Shown here: in pieces, positions 52,311 through 59,450 of the stretch
Layout: every line of letters starts with the position of its first letter
Numbering within the stretch: position 1 is the first letter of the stretch
NCBI RefSeq assembly: GCF_030297555.1
Contig: NZ_AP028136.1
Coordinates: forward strand, 1,550,001 to 1,614,000
Length of the DNA stretch: 64,000 nucleotides
Direction of reading: 5' to 3'
Source of the DNA: Polynucleobacter sp. HIN5
GTDB lineage: Bacteria; Pseudomonadota; Gammaproteobacteria; Burkholderiales; Burkholderiaceae
Notes under the pieces: model-generated
Databases searched by the model: none
What the model was told of the DNA's origin: nothing
What the model saw: the letters and a program-made list of their open reading frames with translations, nothing else
Translations under genes and position numbers: made by a program

Positions 52311-53420
52311 CTAATCAGTTTCTTCAACCGTTACTTTGTATATTTTTAGTAAGTCACTAAGGGAAATATCAATACCCTTTTTAATTAATAAATCATGTCT
52401 CATAGAATAAACAACTTCAATTAATTTAGACTTTTCGTTAAAAGTTCCATGATGAACTAGACGATGACAGTTGGGACACAGGGCAACGATATTGGCAACA
52501 ATATCCAAACTATTTTCATACTTTCCTTGCTCAGACATTGGGATAAGATGATGAGCCTCTACATACATCTTCCCTGTTAATCCAGAAATGAAACTTTGGT
52601 GTGAAATGTTGTACTCACAATTAAAATTCGAGTTCTTTAGAGCTTTTTTTGACTTTTTAATATCTCTTTTGTATTTGACCCCTACAACCGATGGCAATGG
52701 AGATGGCTTTTTCTCCGGTCCCATACTCTCTTCCTGATTGGTCTCTTCTTCAGTTATCAGCTCTTCTTCTAGCTCTTTTTGAAATTCTGAATCAGTCAAC
52801 GCCTGAAGCGACATCAAGTTTGGTCCTGCCAAATTAAATAATTCTTGATAGGCATTAAGAAGTTTTTTATAGTCCTCTGCGAATTTCTCTTCAGTTGGTA
52901 AAGAGGATGCTGGATAAACGAAACTAGCTATTGCTCCCAACTCATATCCCTTTGAATTTGCTGTTTCTGCTTTTAGATCAATTGGTCCATATGTTGCCCC
53001 CGCAATTGGCTCTAAATATGCTCTTGCCTTTTCAGCAGTCTCTTTAATCTTTTTAAGAGCGAGACTATGTTTTTTAAATTCCTCTGTAAACGCCTTGTAA
53101 CCCTGATTCAAAGAAAGTACACAACTTTGCATGTCTTTCGCAAAAAGGAGAACAATATCAAAACCATTTTGAGCTGATGTTGTGATTCTGGTGTCAAAAG
53201 TAGCAACCCAAGGTGTATGGGTCATTCCAGTATTGCCATATGAGCCTTGAAACTTATATCGGTCAACTGGAAATTGCGAAGATCGTACTATCGACTCAAA
53301 AAAACTTGGAATACCTACTTTTAGAGCAAGTTGTGAGGACGAATTTATATTCTTTGCAACCCTATTATTTAAGTTATAGGTTACTAGGTAATCATCAAAA
53401 ACATCTTTAATTAATTTCAT
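52311..53420 (-). CDS. DUF3578-HNH restriction endonuclease, McrA-like
   Basis: 369 residues in two parts. Residues about 15-190 match the MrcB-like N-terminal domain (DUF3578): FQGSYGNTGMTHTPWVATFD, RITTSAQNGFDIVLLF, SLNQGYKAF. This fold binds modified cytosines in related enzymes. Residues about 270-345 are an HNH nuclease: VEAHHLIPMSEQG, then NIVALCPNCHRLVHHG. The second zinc Cys pair (CPNC) is intact, but the first seems reduced to a single Cys (NCEYNIS). An acidic Glu-rich linker joins the parts. By analogy with type IV enzymes it would cut modified phage DNA. It lies 14 bases after a companion gene on the same strand. Confidence 0.85.
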   Translation of the reverse strand: MKLIKDVFDDYLVTYNLNNRVAKNINSSSQLALKVGIPSFFESIVRSSQFPVDRYKFQGSYGNTGMTHTPWVATFDTRITTSAQNGFDIVLLFAKDMQSCVLSLNQGYKAFTEEFKKHSLALKKIKETAEKARAYLEPIAGATYGPIDLKAETANSKGYELGAIASFVYPASSLPTEEKFAEDYKKLLNAYQELFNLAGPNLMSLQALTDSEFQKELEEELITEEETNQEESMGPEKKPSPLPSVVGVKYKRDIKKSKKALKNSNFNCEYNISHQSFISGLTGKMYVEAHHLIPMSEQGKYENSLDIVANIVALCPNCHRLVHHGTFNEKSKLIEVVYSMRHDLLIKKGIDISLSDLLKIYKVTVEETD

Positions 53421-53434
53421 TCCATGTCCATTTA

Positions 53435-53905
53435 CTAATACCTAAATAGCCTGAGAAATTCCTCGGAATTTTGTAAATGATTCCATGCTTCTTCAGCTTT
53501 TTTAAATCTTTCTTCTTTGTAATTATGAAATTGATCTGCTGGCGCCAATAAGACCTCTTTCATTTCATCATCGTCAAGTATTAAAGACGCCTTGATGTAA
53601 GAAAACTTTGCCATTTCATAAACTAATTCTTTTTGTTCATCTTCGATATCTTTATAAATATTCAAAGAGACAATCGCTGCAACCAAAACATCTAACTTTT
53701 TAATTTCTATTTCAGACTCAATTAATATTCCTAATTCTGCATAAGATGCGCTTTGCTTACACAAGTCAACAAACTCATAACATAATGAAACTGCACCACC
53801 CTTTCTTTTTCTGAGTTGCTTCGCTATGGCTTGCATTCTTTCAATTGATTTCTGCTCGACACTTTTTTTTGAATCATTTGAAAAGATTTGTTTAAGGAAG
53901 TTCAT
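53435..53905 (-). CDS. Hypothetical helical protein, companion of the HNH restriction gene
   Basis: 156 residues, mostly charged helices (KSVEQKSIERMQAIAKQLRK, DDDEMKEVLLAPADQ, KKAEEAWNHLQNSEEFLRLF). There is no signal, membrane helix or known motif. It lies upstream of the DUF3578-HNH gene on the same strand with a 14-base gap, so the two are likely co-transcribed. An accessory or immunity role is conceivable but not shown by sequence. Confidence 0.65.
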   Translation of the reverse strand: MNFLKQIFSNDSKKSVEQKSIERMQAIAKQLRKRKGGAVSLCYEFVDLCKQSASYAELGILIESEIEIKKLDVLVAAIVSLNIYKDIEDEQKELVYEMAKFSYIKASLILDDDEMKEVLLAPADQFHNYKEERFKKAEEAWNHLQNSEEFLRLFRY

Positions 53906-53916
53906 TTAATTATCAA

Positions 53917-54045
53917 TTATCTAATTTGATCAAAAATCCAGCCAATGACAAAAAAGGCTGCTGCAGTCACAACAGTAATTCCTGTAAACGGTGCAAGGAT
54001 TAAAGAAACTATTCCGCAGAAATACATTAGCGTTGCTAAGCTCAT
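53917..54045 (-). CDS. 42-residue two-helix membrane peptide
   Basis: The frame MSLATLMYFCGIVSLILAPF continues as TGITVVTAAAFFVIGWIFDQIR, two hydrophobic segments joined by a short turn. It starts a possible minus-strand operon, 11 bases before the 156-residue gene. The ATG has an AAGGAAG-type Shine-Dalgarno upstream on the minus strand. Small two-helix peptides next to nucleases are sometimes toxins or effectors; here this is only a suggestion. Confidence 0.5.
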   Translation of the reverse strand: MSLATLMYFCGIVSLILAPFTGITVVTAAAFFVIGWIFDQIR

Positions 54046-54083
54046 TTAATACTTCCTTTTTTTCTTATGTTAGCCTAATACTT

Positions 54084-54284
54084 ATGAAATCTAAAGCTAT
54101 AGCCTTTTTCGCTACTATCCTTATATCTACAGGGTTATTTGCTCAGGGGAAACCCGTAAAAATGAGTAATTCTGGCATTTGTCATGCCCCAAATACGACA
54201 TACTATGATCAAACAAAGAATTTCACACCTTACAAGACTTTGGATGAATGTTTAAAGGCTGGCGGGAGGATGCCTAAGAAATGA
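54084..54284 (+). CDS. Small secreted Cys-containing protein
   Basis: 66 residues from ATG 54084. A signal peptide (MKSKAIAFFATILISTGLFAQG) is followed by a compact domain with GICHAPNTTYYDQTKNF and YKTLDECLKAGGRMPKK. The two Cys probably form a disulfide. This domain type (Cys-His, YY-x2-T-x2-F-x2-Y, C-x3-GGR-x-P) recurs in small proteobacterial secreted proteins and at the ends of some nucleases; I do not know its function. The stop overlaps the next start (ATGA). Confidence 0.65.
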   Translation: MKSKAIAFFATILISTGLFAQGKPVKMSNSGICHAPNTTYYDQTKNFTPYKTLDECLKAGGRMPKK

Positions 54285-54529
54285 AGAAATTATATTTACT
54301 GTTGTCATTGCTATTTCTATTAGTTGGTTGTACAACCTCTCAAGAAATTAAAAGGGTTGATGGCGAAAGCGAGTTTTTAATTGGCTGTGGAGCTGCAACT
54401 GGTTGGAATATTTGTTATCAAAAAGCTAATGAAATATGTCCTAATGGCTATAGAACTATTTCCGAAGTTGGAGGTTTTAATCGTAAAGAGCTTAGAGTTT
54501 CATGCCCCAAAAGTAATACAAATAAGTAA
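54281..54529 (+). CDS. Small lipoprotein
   Basis: 82 residues with a lipoprotein signal (MKKLYLLLSLLFLLVGC), where the lipobox LVGC gives the modified Cys. The mature part has FLIGCGAATGWNICYQKANE and EICPNGYRTISE with four more Cys, so it is probably a disulfide-held domain on the periplasmic face. Similar small lipoproteins are found on many islands. It is translationally coupled to the preceding secreted protein. Confidence 0.7.
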   Translation: MKKLYLLLSLLFLLVGCTTSQEIKRVDGESEFLIGCGAATGWNICYQKANEICPNGYRTISEVGGFNRKELRVSCPKSNTNK

Positions 54530-54547
54530 AAGCGATGTACATCAAAG

Positions 54548-54733
54548 ATGACGGGAGTAAAGATCGAGCTACTTATTGAGTTTACTGTCATTCTTCTCGC
54601 CCCGATTATTCATACTTACTATCTGTGGAAATACAAGAAAGTTGAGAAGAAAGAGCTAATTAAGAATGTCAAGATCTTTGCTGGTTTTTATGCTGTATTA
54701 GGATTGGTTGTCTTTATATTAATATTTAAGTAA
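54548..54733 (+). CDS. Small two-helix membrane protein
   Basis: 61 residues with two hydrophobic segments (ELLIEFTVILLAPIIHTYYL and FAGFYAVLGLVVFILIFK) around a Lys-rich cytoplasmic loop (KYKKVEKKELIKNVK). It follows the lipoprotein gene by 18 bases. The start MTGVKIE has a GACGGGAG-like sequence upstream. No family recognised. Confidence 0.55.
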   Translation: MTGVKIELLIEFTVILLAPIIHTYYLWKYKKVEKKELIKNVKIFAGFYAVLGLVVFILIFK

Positions 54734-54770
54734 CCAAATACTCCGAGACTGGCAAAAGGGTGGCAAAGAG

Positions 54771-55205
54771 TTGAAGTCCTTAATTAATTTACTTACCTTT
54801 GCACTGTTTTTTCTAAGCACTAATTTAGGCGCCCAGACAACGCTTAATTGCATTGTTGAATTAACTTCACTTGAGAGTAGAGTTATTCCTCTTTTTGGCT
54901 TTGAAGGAACAAAAACATTTAATGTAAATGTTACAGTACTACAAGACAATCGAATTCAGATATCCGGTCTTGGACAAATTGATGCTGTGTATCCTCCAAC
55001 AAAGATATCCGATAGTGGGATTAACTTTTCGGGATTATTAAAGTTCCCCAACCCAAATACAAGGTCTTACTACGGGGACAAAATTATTTCTGGATCACTA
55101 AATAGATTTAATGGCTCTTTTGATATTTACACACCCGCTGACAATCTGGGATTTATAACTTTTTCCGGAAAGGGATTTTGCTCAAAAGCAAGTAGACTTT
55201 TCTAA
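54771..55205 (+). CDS. Hypothetical secreted protein with TTG start
   Basis: 144 residues from TTG 54771. A signal peptide (MKSLINLLTFALFFLSTNLG) precedes a beta-rich mature domain (residues 24-144) with Cys near each end (LNCIVELTS and GKGFCSKA). The only start that keeps the signal peptide is TTG, which implies weak translation. It is the last gene before the right end. Function unknown. Confidence 0.6.
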   Translation: MKSLINLLTFALFFLSTNLGAQTTLNCIVELTSLESRVIPLFGFEGTKTFNVNVTVLQDNRIQISGLGQIDAVYPPTKISDSGINFSGLLKFPNPNTRSYYGDKIISGSLNRFNGSFDIYTPADNLGFITFSGKGFCSKASRLF

Positions 55206-55416
55206 AGCAGTTTTTGTAAGGGGAAGCGGTATCCATAAATAAGATTTCAACATCTTACCCTACCCCCCCTATCAGGCGAGATAGGACAGGAGTTCTGTCC
55301 ATTTTCTGTCCATTTCTTGTCCAATTAAATCCAAATTAGTGGTTAAATATAGACTTGATAAACAATCTAAGGGAATTGACGAAAACCTATAAATCGCCCT
55401 AGAAGCCTTATAAAAA
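55206..55416. other. Non-coding right end of the element
   Basis: No gene is visible between the last cargo gene and attR. It contains a C run (ACCCTACCCCCCC), the three TGTCCA arm-type repeats, and an inverted copy (GGACAG gagtt CTGTCC) next to them. Confidence 0.6.
55296..55323 (+). promoter_or_regulatory. Integrase arm-type sites, right end
   Basis: Three direct copies of TGTCCA start at 55296, 55307 and 55318, exactly 11 bases apart, matching the two copies at the left end. GGACAG just before adds an inverted half. They lie about 94 bases inside the attR repeat. Confidence 0.7.
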
Positions 55417-55506
55417 GACAACGAACTCTTCTACATGGACAAAACCATGATGGTCTTTGGTGATGCTAAGAAGGTGGTTGAGGATATGGTCAAGGCGGTG
55501 GATTGA
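55417..55506 (+). pseudogene. pntB: Right attachment repeat (attR): stranded 3' end of pntB
   Basis: The fragment would encode NELFYMDKTMMVFGDAKKVV and the remaining PntB end with a TGA stop, but has no start or promoter. It is followed 16 bases later by a strong terminator, as expected for the original end of the pntB operon. It is therefore the host-derived copy, cut off from the gene by integration. Confidence 0.92.
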
Positions 55507-55521
55507 TCATTATTACTTATT

Positions 55522-55549
55522 AAAAACGGGGCATATGCCCCGTTTTTTT
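55522..55549. terminator. Original pntB terminator, bidirectional
   Basis: A 10-base perfect stem AAAACGGGGC / GCCCCGTTTT around ATAT, with seven T after it on the plus side and five or more T when read on the minus strand. It should end transcripts from both directions: the former pntB operon and the tctC operon, whose stop is 16 bases away. Confidence 0.9.
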
Positions 55550-55564
55550 ATTGGAAGATAAAAA

Positions 55565-56539
55565 CTAATTTAATTGAATTTTTGCTTTTTCAATCACAGC
55601 TTTCCAACGTGAAATATCAAAGTTATATAGCTCAGTGAATTGTTGAGTATTCATAGGGGCAATCTGAACTCCGGCCTTGATAAATCGCTCTTTCACCTCC
55701 GGTGTTTCTAACATTTTCAAAATAGTAGAGTTAAGAGTTGATATGACCTCCTTTGGGGTACCTGCAGGTACGAACACGCCTTGCCATAAGGTCATTTCAT
55801 AGCCCTTTACCCCTGCTTCTTGCAATGTCGGTAGCTCGGGAGCACCAGAAAATCGATTCTTACTTGTTACAGCAAGCGCCCTGACTTTGTCACCCTTATA
55901 AAGAGGTAACCCCACGGGCATCCCTGCAAAATAGAAATCAATTTGACCCCCAATTAGATCTGTTACTGCTGGAGATCCTCCCTTATAGGGCACATGGATT
56001 GCACGTAAGCCAGTGCTTGATAAAAATAATTCTCCAGCCATATGATCTGAATTTCCCATGCCGGAGGACGCAAAACTCATTTTTCCAGGATTGGCCTTAA
56101 GCAAATCAATCAAGTCGGCGACACTTTTTGCCTTAGAACTATTGTTAACAATGAGAATATGGGGAGTGGCCGCCACACCCACCACTGGAACTAAATCCTT
56201 CTGCCCATTAAAGGGTAATTTTGGATTTGCTGCAACATTGATAGCTAAACCATTTTGCGCAAATAAGATTGTATATCCGTCAGGCGCACTTTTTGCAACC
56301 ACATCAGCAGCAATTGTTCCCGCCGCCCCGCCACGATTTTCAACAACAACTGGTTGCTTGAGTGCGTTACTTAAATCATTCGCAATAATTCTGCCAACAA
56401 TATCGGTAGCACTACCAGGCGCGAATCCAATCATCATCTTGATTGGCTTATCTGGATAGGCCGCGATGGCTTGCCCAATCACCAACATTGAAATTAATCC
56501 AACAATATTTTGTATACGACCTAATCTAATCCAATTCAC
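55565..56539 (-). CDS. Tripartite tricarboxylate transporter binding protein (TctC/Bug family)
   Basis: 324 residues. A signal peptide ends near AIAAYPDKPIK, and the mature protein has the Bug-family marks: the GFAPGSATDIVGRII loop, VVENRGGAAGTIAADVV, the HVPYKGGSPAVTDLIGGQID segment, and a C-terminal PAGTPKEVISTLN. These periplasmic proteins bind carboxylates with two water-bridged oxygens. No TctA or TctB membrane partner is present in the window, typical of the many orphan Bug proteins in Burkholderiales. It is the last gene of the SMP-30-gntR-ldh operon, so its ligand is probably the pathway substrate. Confidence 0.9.
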   Translation of the reverse strand: MNWIRLGRIQNIVGLISMLVIGQAIAAYPDKPIKMMIGFAPGSATDIVGRIIANDLSNALKQPVVVENRGGAAGTIAADVVAKSAPDGYTILFAQNGLAINVAANPKLPFNGQKDLVPVVGVAATPHILIVNNSSKAKSVADLIDLLKANPGKMSFASSGMGNSDHMAGELFLSSTGLRAIHVPYKGGSPAVTDLIGGQIDFYFAGMPVGLPLYKGDKVRALAVTSKNRFSGAPELPTLQEAGVKGYEMTLWQGVFVPAGTPKEVISTLNSTILKMLETPEVKERFIKAGVQIAPMNTQQFTELYNFDISRWKAVIEKAKIQLN

Positions 56540-56569
56540 TTTTAGTCTCCTTAGCTTATAAACTACTTA

Positions 56570-57625
56570 TTAATTACCATTATTTATTGGTGAAACACCC
56601 ACCTCTGCTGCACAAACATTTAATGCGAGTAATAATTCTTTAGAGATTGGAACTCCGTGCTCCATTCTTTTTTTCATTAATTGACTAGCCCCCTCACCTG
56701 GAATTCGAATTTCATTAACTCCAGGTAATTTGTTTGAACTCTTAATATCCTTAACTACAGTTGATACACGCTGAATAAATTCCTCCCGATTGCCAAATAC
56801 GCTTGGATCAAGAGCTATTAAGGCCTGTCCAGTATTTGTAACCAAATCATGATGTACATTGAAATTAATAGTGTCTTTTCCAACAGCCGCTCCATTAAGT
56901 GATCCTGCGAGAAGGCTAATCATTAAAGCTAGCCCATAACCCTTATGACCACCAATTGGTAAAAGCGATCCATTTTCAGCATCTGCCGGATTGGTTAATG
57001 AATTTCCACCCTTATCAATCATCCAGCCATCTGGAAGCAATTCTCCTTTTTGTGCTGCTAACTTAACCTTACCGTATGCCGCAACTGTTGTGGCGATATC
57101 TAGTAAAACAATAGGGTTTGCCGGCACTGCAATGGCAATTGGATTTGTAGAAAGTAATAAATCTATACCTCCCCAAGGAGCCATGTGGTTGGCATTTCCA
57201 ACTGCCATATAAATTCCAACCAACCCTACTTCAGCCAACATGCGAACATAAACAGATGCTGCGCCCGAATGATTACCATGATGACTTCCGATCCAACAAA
57301 CACCATATTCTTTTGCTTTTTCAATCGCCTTTTCAACTGCTTTTGCCATTACTAAATGCCCCATGGCATTATCACCATTTAACAAACCAGTTGCGCCATG
57401 CTCTCTATCAAAGCGAATTTTTGGATGCAAATTAATTCCACCAGCTTTTATTCGCTTTATATATGAAGGCAATCGAAAAATTCCATGCCCATCTGCGCCA
57501 GCCAAATCAGACTGGATCATGAGTTTGGCAACCAACTCAGCGTCTACCTCAGGCATCCCAACAGCAACGAAATTTTTTTTAATAAATAATTCTGCCTGAG
57601 ATACGGAAATTAAAATACTGGTCAT
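56570..57625 (-). CDS. Ldh_2 family (malate/L-lactate-type) NAD(P)-dependent dehydrogenase
   Basis: 351 residues with the Ldh_2 marks DLAGADGHGIFRLPSYI, GSHHGNHSGAASVY (catalytic-His region), LLSTNPIAIAVP and LPIGGHKGYGLALMI. The family reduces 2-keto acids: malate, ureidoglycolate, sulfolactate and 2,3-diketo-L-gulonate (YiaK) are known cases. Here the catabolic neighbours favour a sugar-acid-derived keto acid. The start overlaps the GntR stop by four bases, and tctC follows after 30 bases. Confidence 0.88.
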   Translation of the reverse strand: MTSILISVSQAELFIKKNFVAVGMPEVDAELVAKLMIQSDLAGADGHGIFRLPSYIKRIKAGGINLHPKIRFDREHGATGLLNGDNAMGHLVMAKAVEKAIEKAKEYGVCWIGSHHGNHSGAASVYVRMLAEVGLVGIYMAVGNANHMAPWGGIDLLLSTNPIAIAVPANPIVLLDIATTVAAYGKVKLAAQKGELLPDGWMIDKGGNSLTNPADAENGSLLPIGGHKGYGLALMISLLAGSLNGAAVGKDTINFNVHHDLVTNTGQALIALDPSVFGNREEFIQRVSTVVKDIKSSNKLPGVNEIRIPGEGASQLMKKRMEHGVPISKELLLALNVCAAEVGVSPINNGN

Positions 57626-58365
57626 GCACTCTCTCCATTTCGACCGCCTTTGAATACCATACTGTAGGTATACAAATTTTGAGGATGGTGAGTAATGGTT
57701 GACTCAAATAATTCATCATCAGCGTTGTAATATCGACGAACAATGACTAGACATGGGTCCCTTGCCTTAATTTTTAAGTGCTTTGCTTTATCGGCTGTAA
57801 CGCTGGTTGCATATACGTCTACCTCGGCTCGATCTATTTTGGTTCCATATTTATTTTCAATCTGCTCAAAAACCATGGAATGTGAGTGATCTGGATCGCT
57901 TGTTAACGATGCAAATTGTGGAAGAATGTAAATATCAGTCCAAGCGATAATCTGATTAGATCCCTTTTGCTTTCTAACTCCGCCAATGTGATACCAGGAT
58001 GAGCCTATTGGAGCTCCCACAAGCTTACTTTGGAATTGATCAAGCTCAATGAATTCCTCAACCAAATTCGTGCGATATGTATCACTAGGGTATCGCAATA
58101 TATCAACAGGAGAATTAAAGCTTTGTGTAAATTTTCTAGGAATATTTCTAGAAATCACTTGAGTTGGCGCACCCTGACGCCTGAGGATTAACCCGCTTGA
58201 CTCTATCGTTTGCAGTGCATGACGCAAAGTATGTCGACTCGCATTAAAAGTCCTACATAAGACAGTTTCGGAGGGTAAGTTTGAGCCAACAGGCCAAATA
58301 CCCTCGCGGATTCGCTGGGATAACAAAGCTGCCAAAGATTGGTATAAAGGCGTGCGACTTTTCAA
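57622..58365 (-). CDS. GntR family (HutC/UTRA) transcriptional regulator
   Basis: 247 residues. The N-terminal winged helix is clear (PLYQSLAALLSQRIREGIWP, then LPSETVLCRTFNASRHTLRH). A UTRA ligand-binding domain covers residues about 90-240 (SSWYHIGGVRKQKGSNQIIA, CLVIVRRYYNADDELFESTI). It lies within the operon it probably controls, one base after the SMP-30 stop and overlapping the ldh start. The paired operator-like sites at 59320-59334 and 59425-59439 are its likely targets. Confidence 0.9.
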   Translation of the reverse strand: MKSRTPLYQSLAALLSQRIREGIWPVGSNLPSETVLCRTFNASRHTLRHALQTIESSGLILRRQGAPTQVISRNIPRKFTQSFNSPVDILRYPSDTYRTNLVEEFIELDQFQSKLVGAPIGSSWYHIGGVRKQKGSNQIIAWTDIYILPQFASLTSDPDHSHSMVFEQIENKYGTKIDRAEVDVYATSVTADKAKHLKIKARDPCLVIVRRYYNADDELFESTITHHPQNLYTYSMVFKGGRNGESA

Positions 58366-58366
58366 A

Positions 58367-59299
58367 TTAGCTTAGGCCAAATAATTTTTTTCCTGCAATA
58401 GGCAATCTAGCTTTCAAAATATCACCGGATAGAGACTCAGTAATATATAAATCTTTACCGTCCTCACCGCCAAAACAAAGGTTTGCCAAATGGTGGTGAT
58501 GGGGATTTTCGGAATAGATTAGGTGTGTTGGCAACATATTGCTATCAAAGCGCCATATTCCAATACCCAGATGACAAACAAGTAATCCATTTTCAGAGTC
58601 CATCTCGATTCCATCCGGCCCAGCAACACCTCCCGTTAACTGAACAGCTACTCCAGTTTTTGAAATGGAACCGTCTGCCATTAATGGTAAGCGCCAAATT
58701 TGCTGCGATCGCGTGGCGGCAACAAATACATGTTTTTCTTGTGTATTTAGAGTAATCCCGTTTGGGCTAGGAATATTAAGTACTAATCGATCTAGTTGCC
58801 CATTTGCACGTAATCGAAATACCCTTCCAGAGGGGTCAGCAATCCCCGTTTGCCCTTGATCGGTAAAGTACAAATCGCCATTAGCAGCAAAATGTAAATC
58901 ATTTAAACCTTTGAATGCCTCACTAAACATTGAGCCTAAGACCGTTTCCAACTGACCGGTTTTGGGATCCATAACCAGAAGGCCTTTTTTATAGTCGCAT
59001 ATGAATGCACGACCATCTTTATGAAACTTCAAACCATTGGGCCATCCATCATATTGCGTAATTAGCTCCCAATCTCCCTTAGGGGTAATTCTAAAAATTC
59101 TGCCAAATGGAATATCCACAAACCATAAATTTCCTTCTCGATCAAAGGATGGCCCTTCAAGAAAACATTCAACTTCAGAATTTTGTCGATTTGGATCAGA
59201 CCAGCTAGTGCGAGATTTCTTGCGAAATTTTGCCGGCATCGACATAAATACTTCGGTTTTTATCTTTTCTACAGGCTGAAATGGGTTGTGCATCGACAT
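58367..59299 (-). CDS. SMP-30/gluconolactonase family lactonase
   Basis: 310 residues forming a six-bladed beta propeller. Family marks are ECFLEGPSFDREGNLWFVDI (first metal Glu), YDGWPNGLKFHKDGRAFICD, KGLNDLHFAANGDLYFTDQG, PSPNGITLN (Asn ligand) and GPDGIEMDSENG (Asp ligand). These enzymes hydrolyse sugar lactones using a divalent metal. No signal peptide, so it acts in the cytoplasm. It is the first gene of the minus-strand operon. A second ATG six bases in (59293) is possible. Confidence 0.9.
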   Translation of the reverse strand: MSMHNPFQPVEKIKTEVFMSMPAKFRKKSRTSWSDPNRQNSEVECFLEGPSFDREGNLWFVDIPFGRIFRITPKGDWELITQYDGWPNGLKFHKDGRAFICDYKKGLLVMDPKTGQLETVLGSMFSEAFKGLNDLHFAANGDLYFTDQGQTGIADPSGRVFRLRANGQLDRLVLNIPSPNGITLNTQEKHVFVAATRSQQIWRLPLMADGSISKTGVAVQLTGGVAGPDGIEMDSENGLLVCHLGIGIWRFDSNMLPTHLIYSENPHHHHLANLCFGGEDGKDLYITESLSGDILKARLPIAGKKLFGLS

Positions 59300-59319
59300 T
59301 TAATTACTCCTAGTCATAG

Positions 59320-59439
59320 TTATACGTACAAGTTTAAATTATAAGATTCACCTTATATGCCATATTTAATCATAATTAATGATAAGCTAATGATAAAGGT
59401 AGGTCATATATAAGAAAGATTTATAACTTGTACGTATAA
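59320..59439. promoter_or_regulatory. Divergent promoter region with two inverted GntR-type operators
   Basis: TTATACGTACAAGTT (59320-59334) and its exact reverse complement AACTTGTACGTATAA (59425-59439) lie 21 bases before the SMP-30 start and 11 bases before the dehydrogenase start. Each contains the near-palindrome TTRTACGTAYAA, the size and symmetry of a GntR dimer site. One site covers each promoter; a loop between them is possible. Confidence 0.8.
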
Positions 59440-59450
59440 GAGGAATTTAA

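Larger units (their letters stand above)
47333..55506. mobile_element. Integrative element of about 8 kb in the 3' end of pntB
   Basis: The segment is bounded by a ~90-base direct repeat, one copy forming the end of intact pntB and the other a stranded pntB tail at 55417-55506. A tyrosine integrase gene starts 80 bases inside the left end, and TGTCCA repeats with 11-base spacing occur inside both ends. Base composition is clearly more AT-rich than the core genes to the left, and the genes are small, mostly unrecognised, and include two HNH nucleases. No capsid, terminase, conjugation or clear replication gene is present, so it is a small genomic island or satellite rather than a complete prophage. 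No excisionase was recognised. Confidence 0.92.

Noticed and set aside
54719..54949. Minus-strand frame opposite the last secreted gene
   Set aside because: Lies inside the plus-strand gene, which has a credible signal peptide; no ribosome site on the minus strand.
47423..55416. Complete prophage
   Set aside because: No capsid, terminase, tail, lysis or replication genes; too small.
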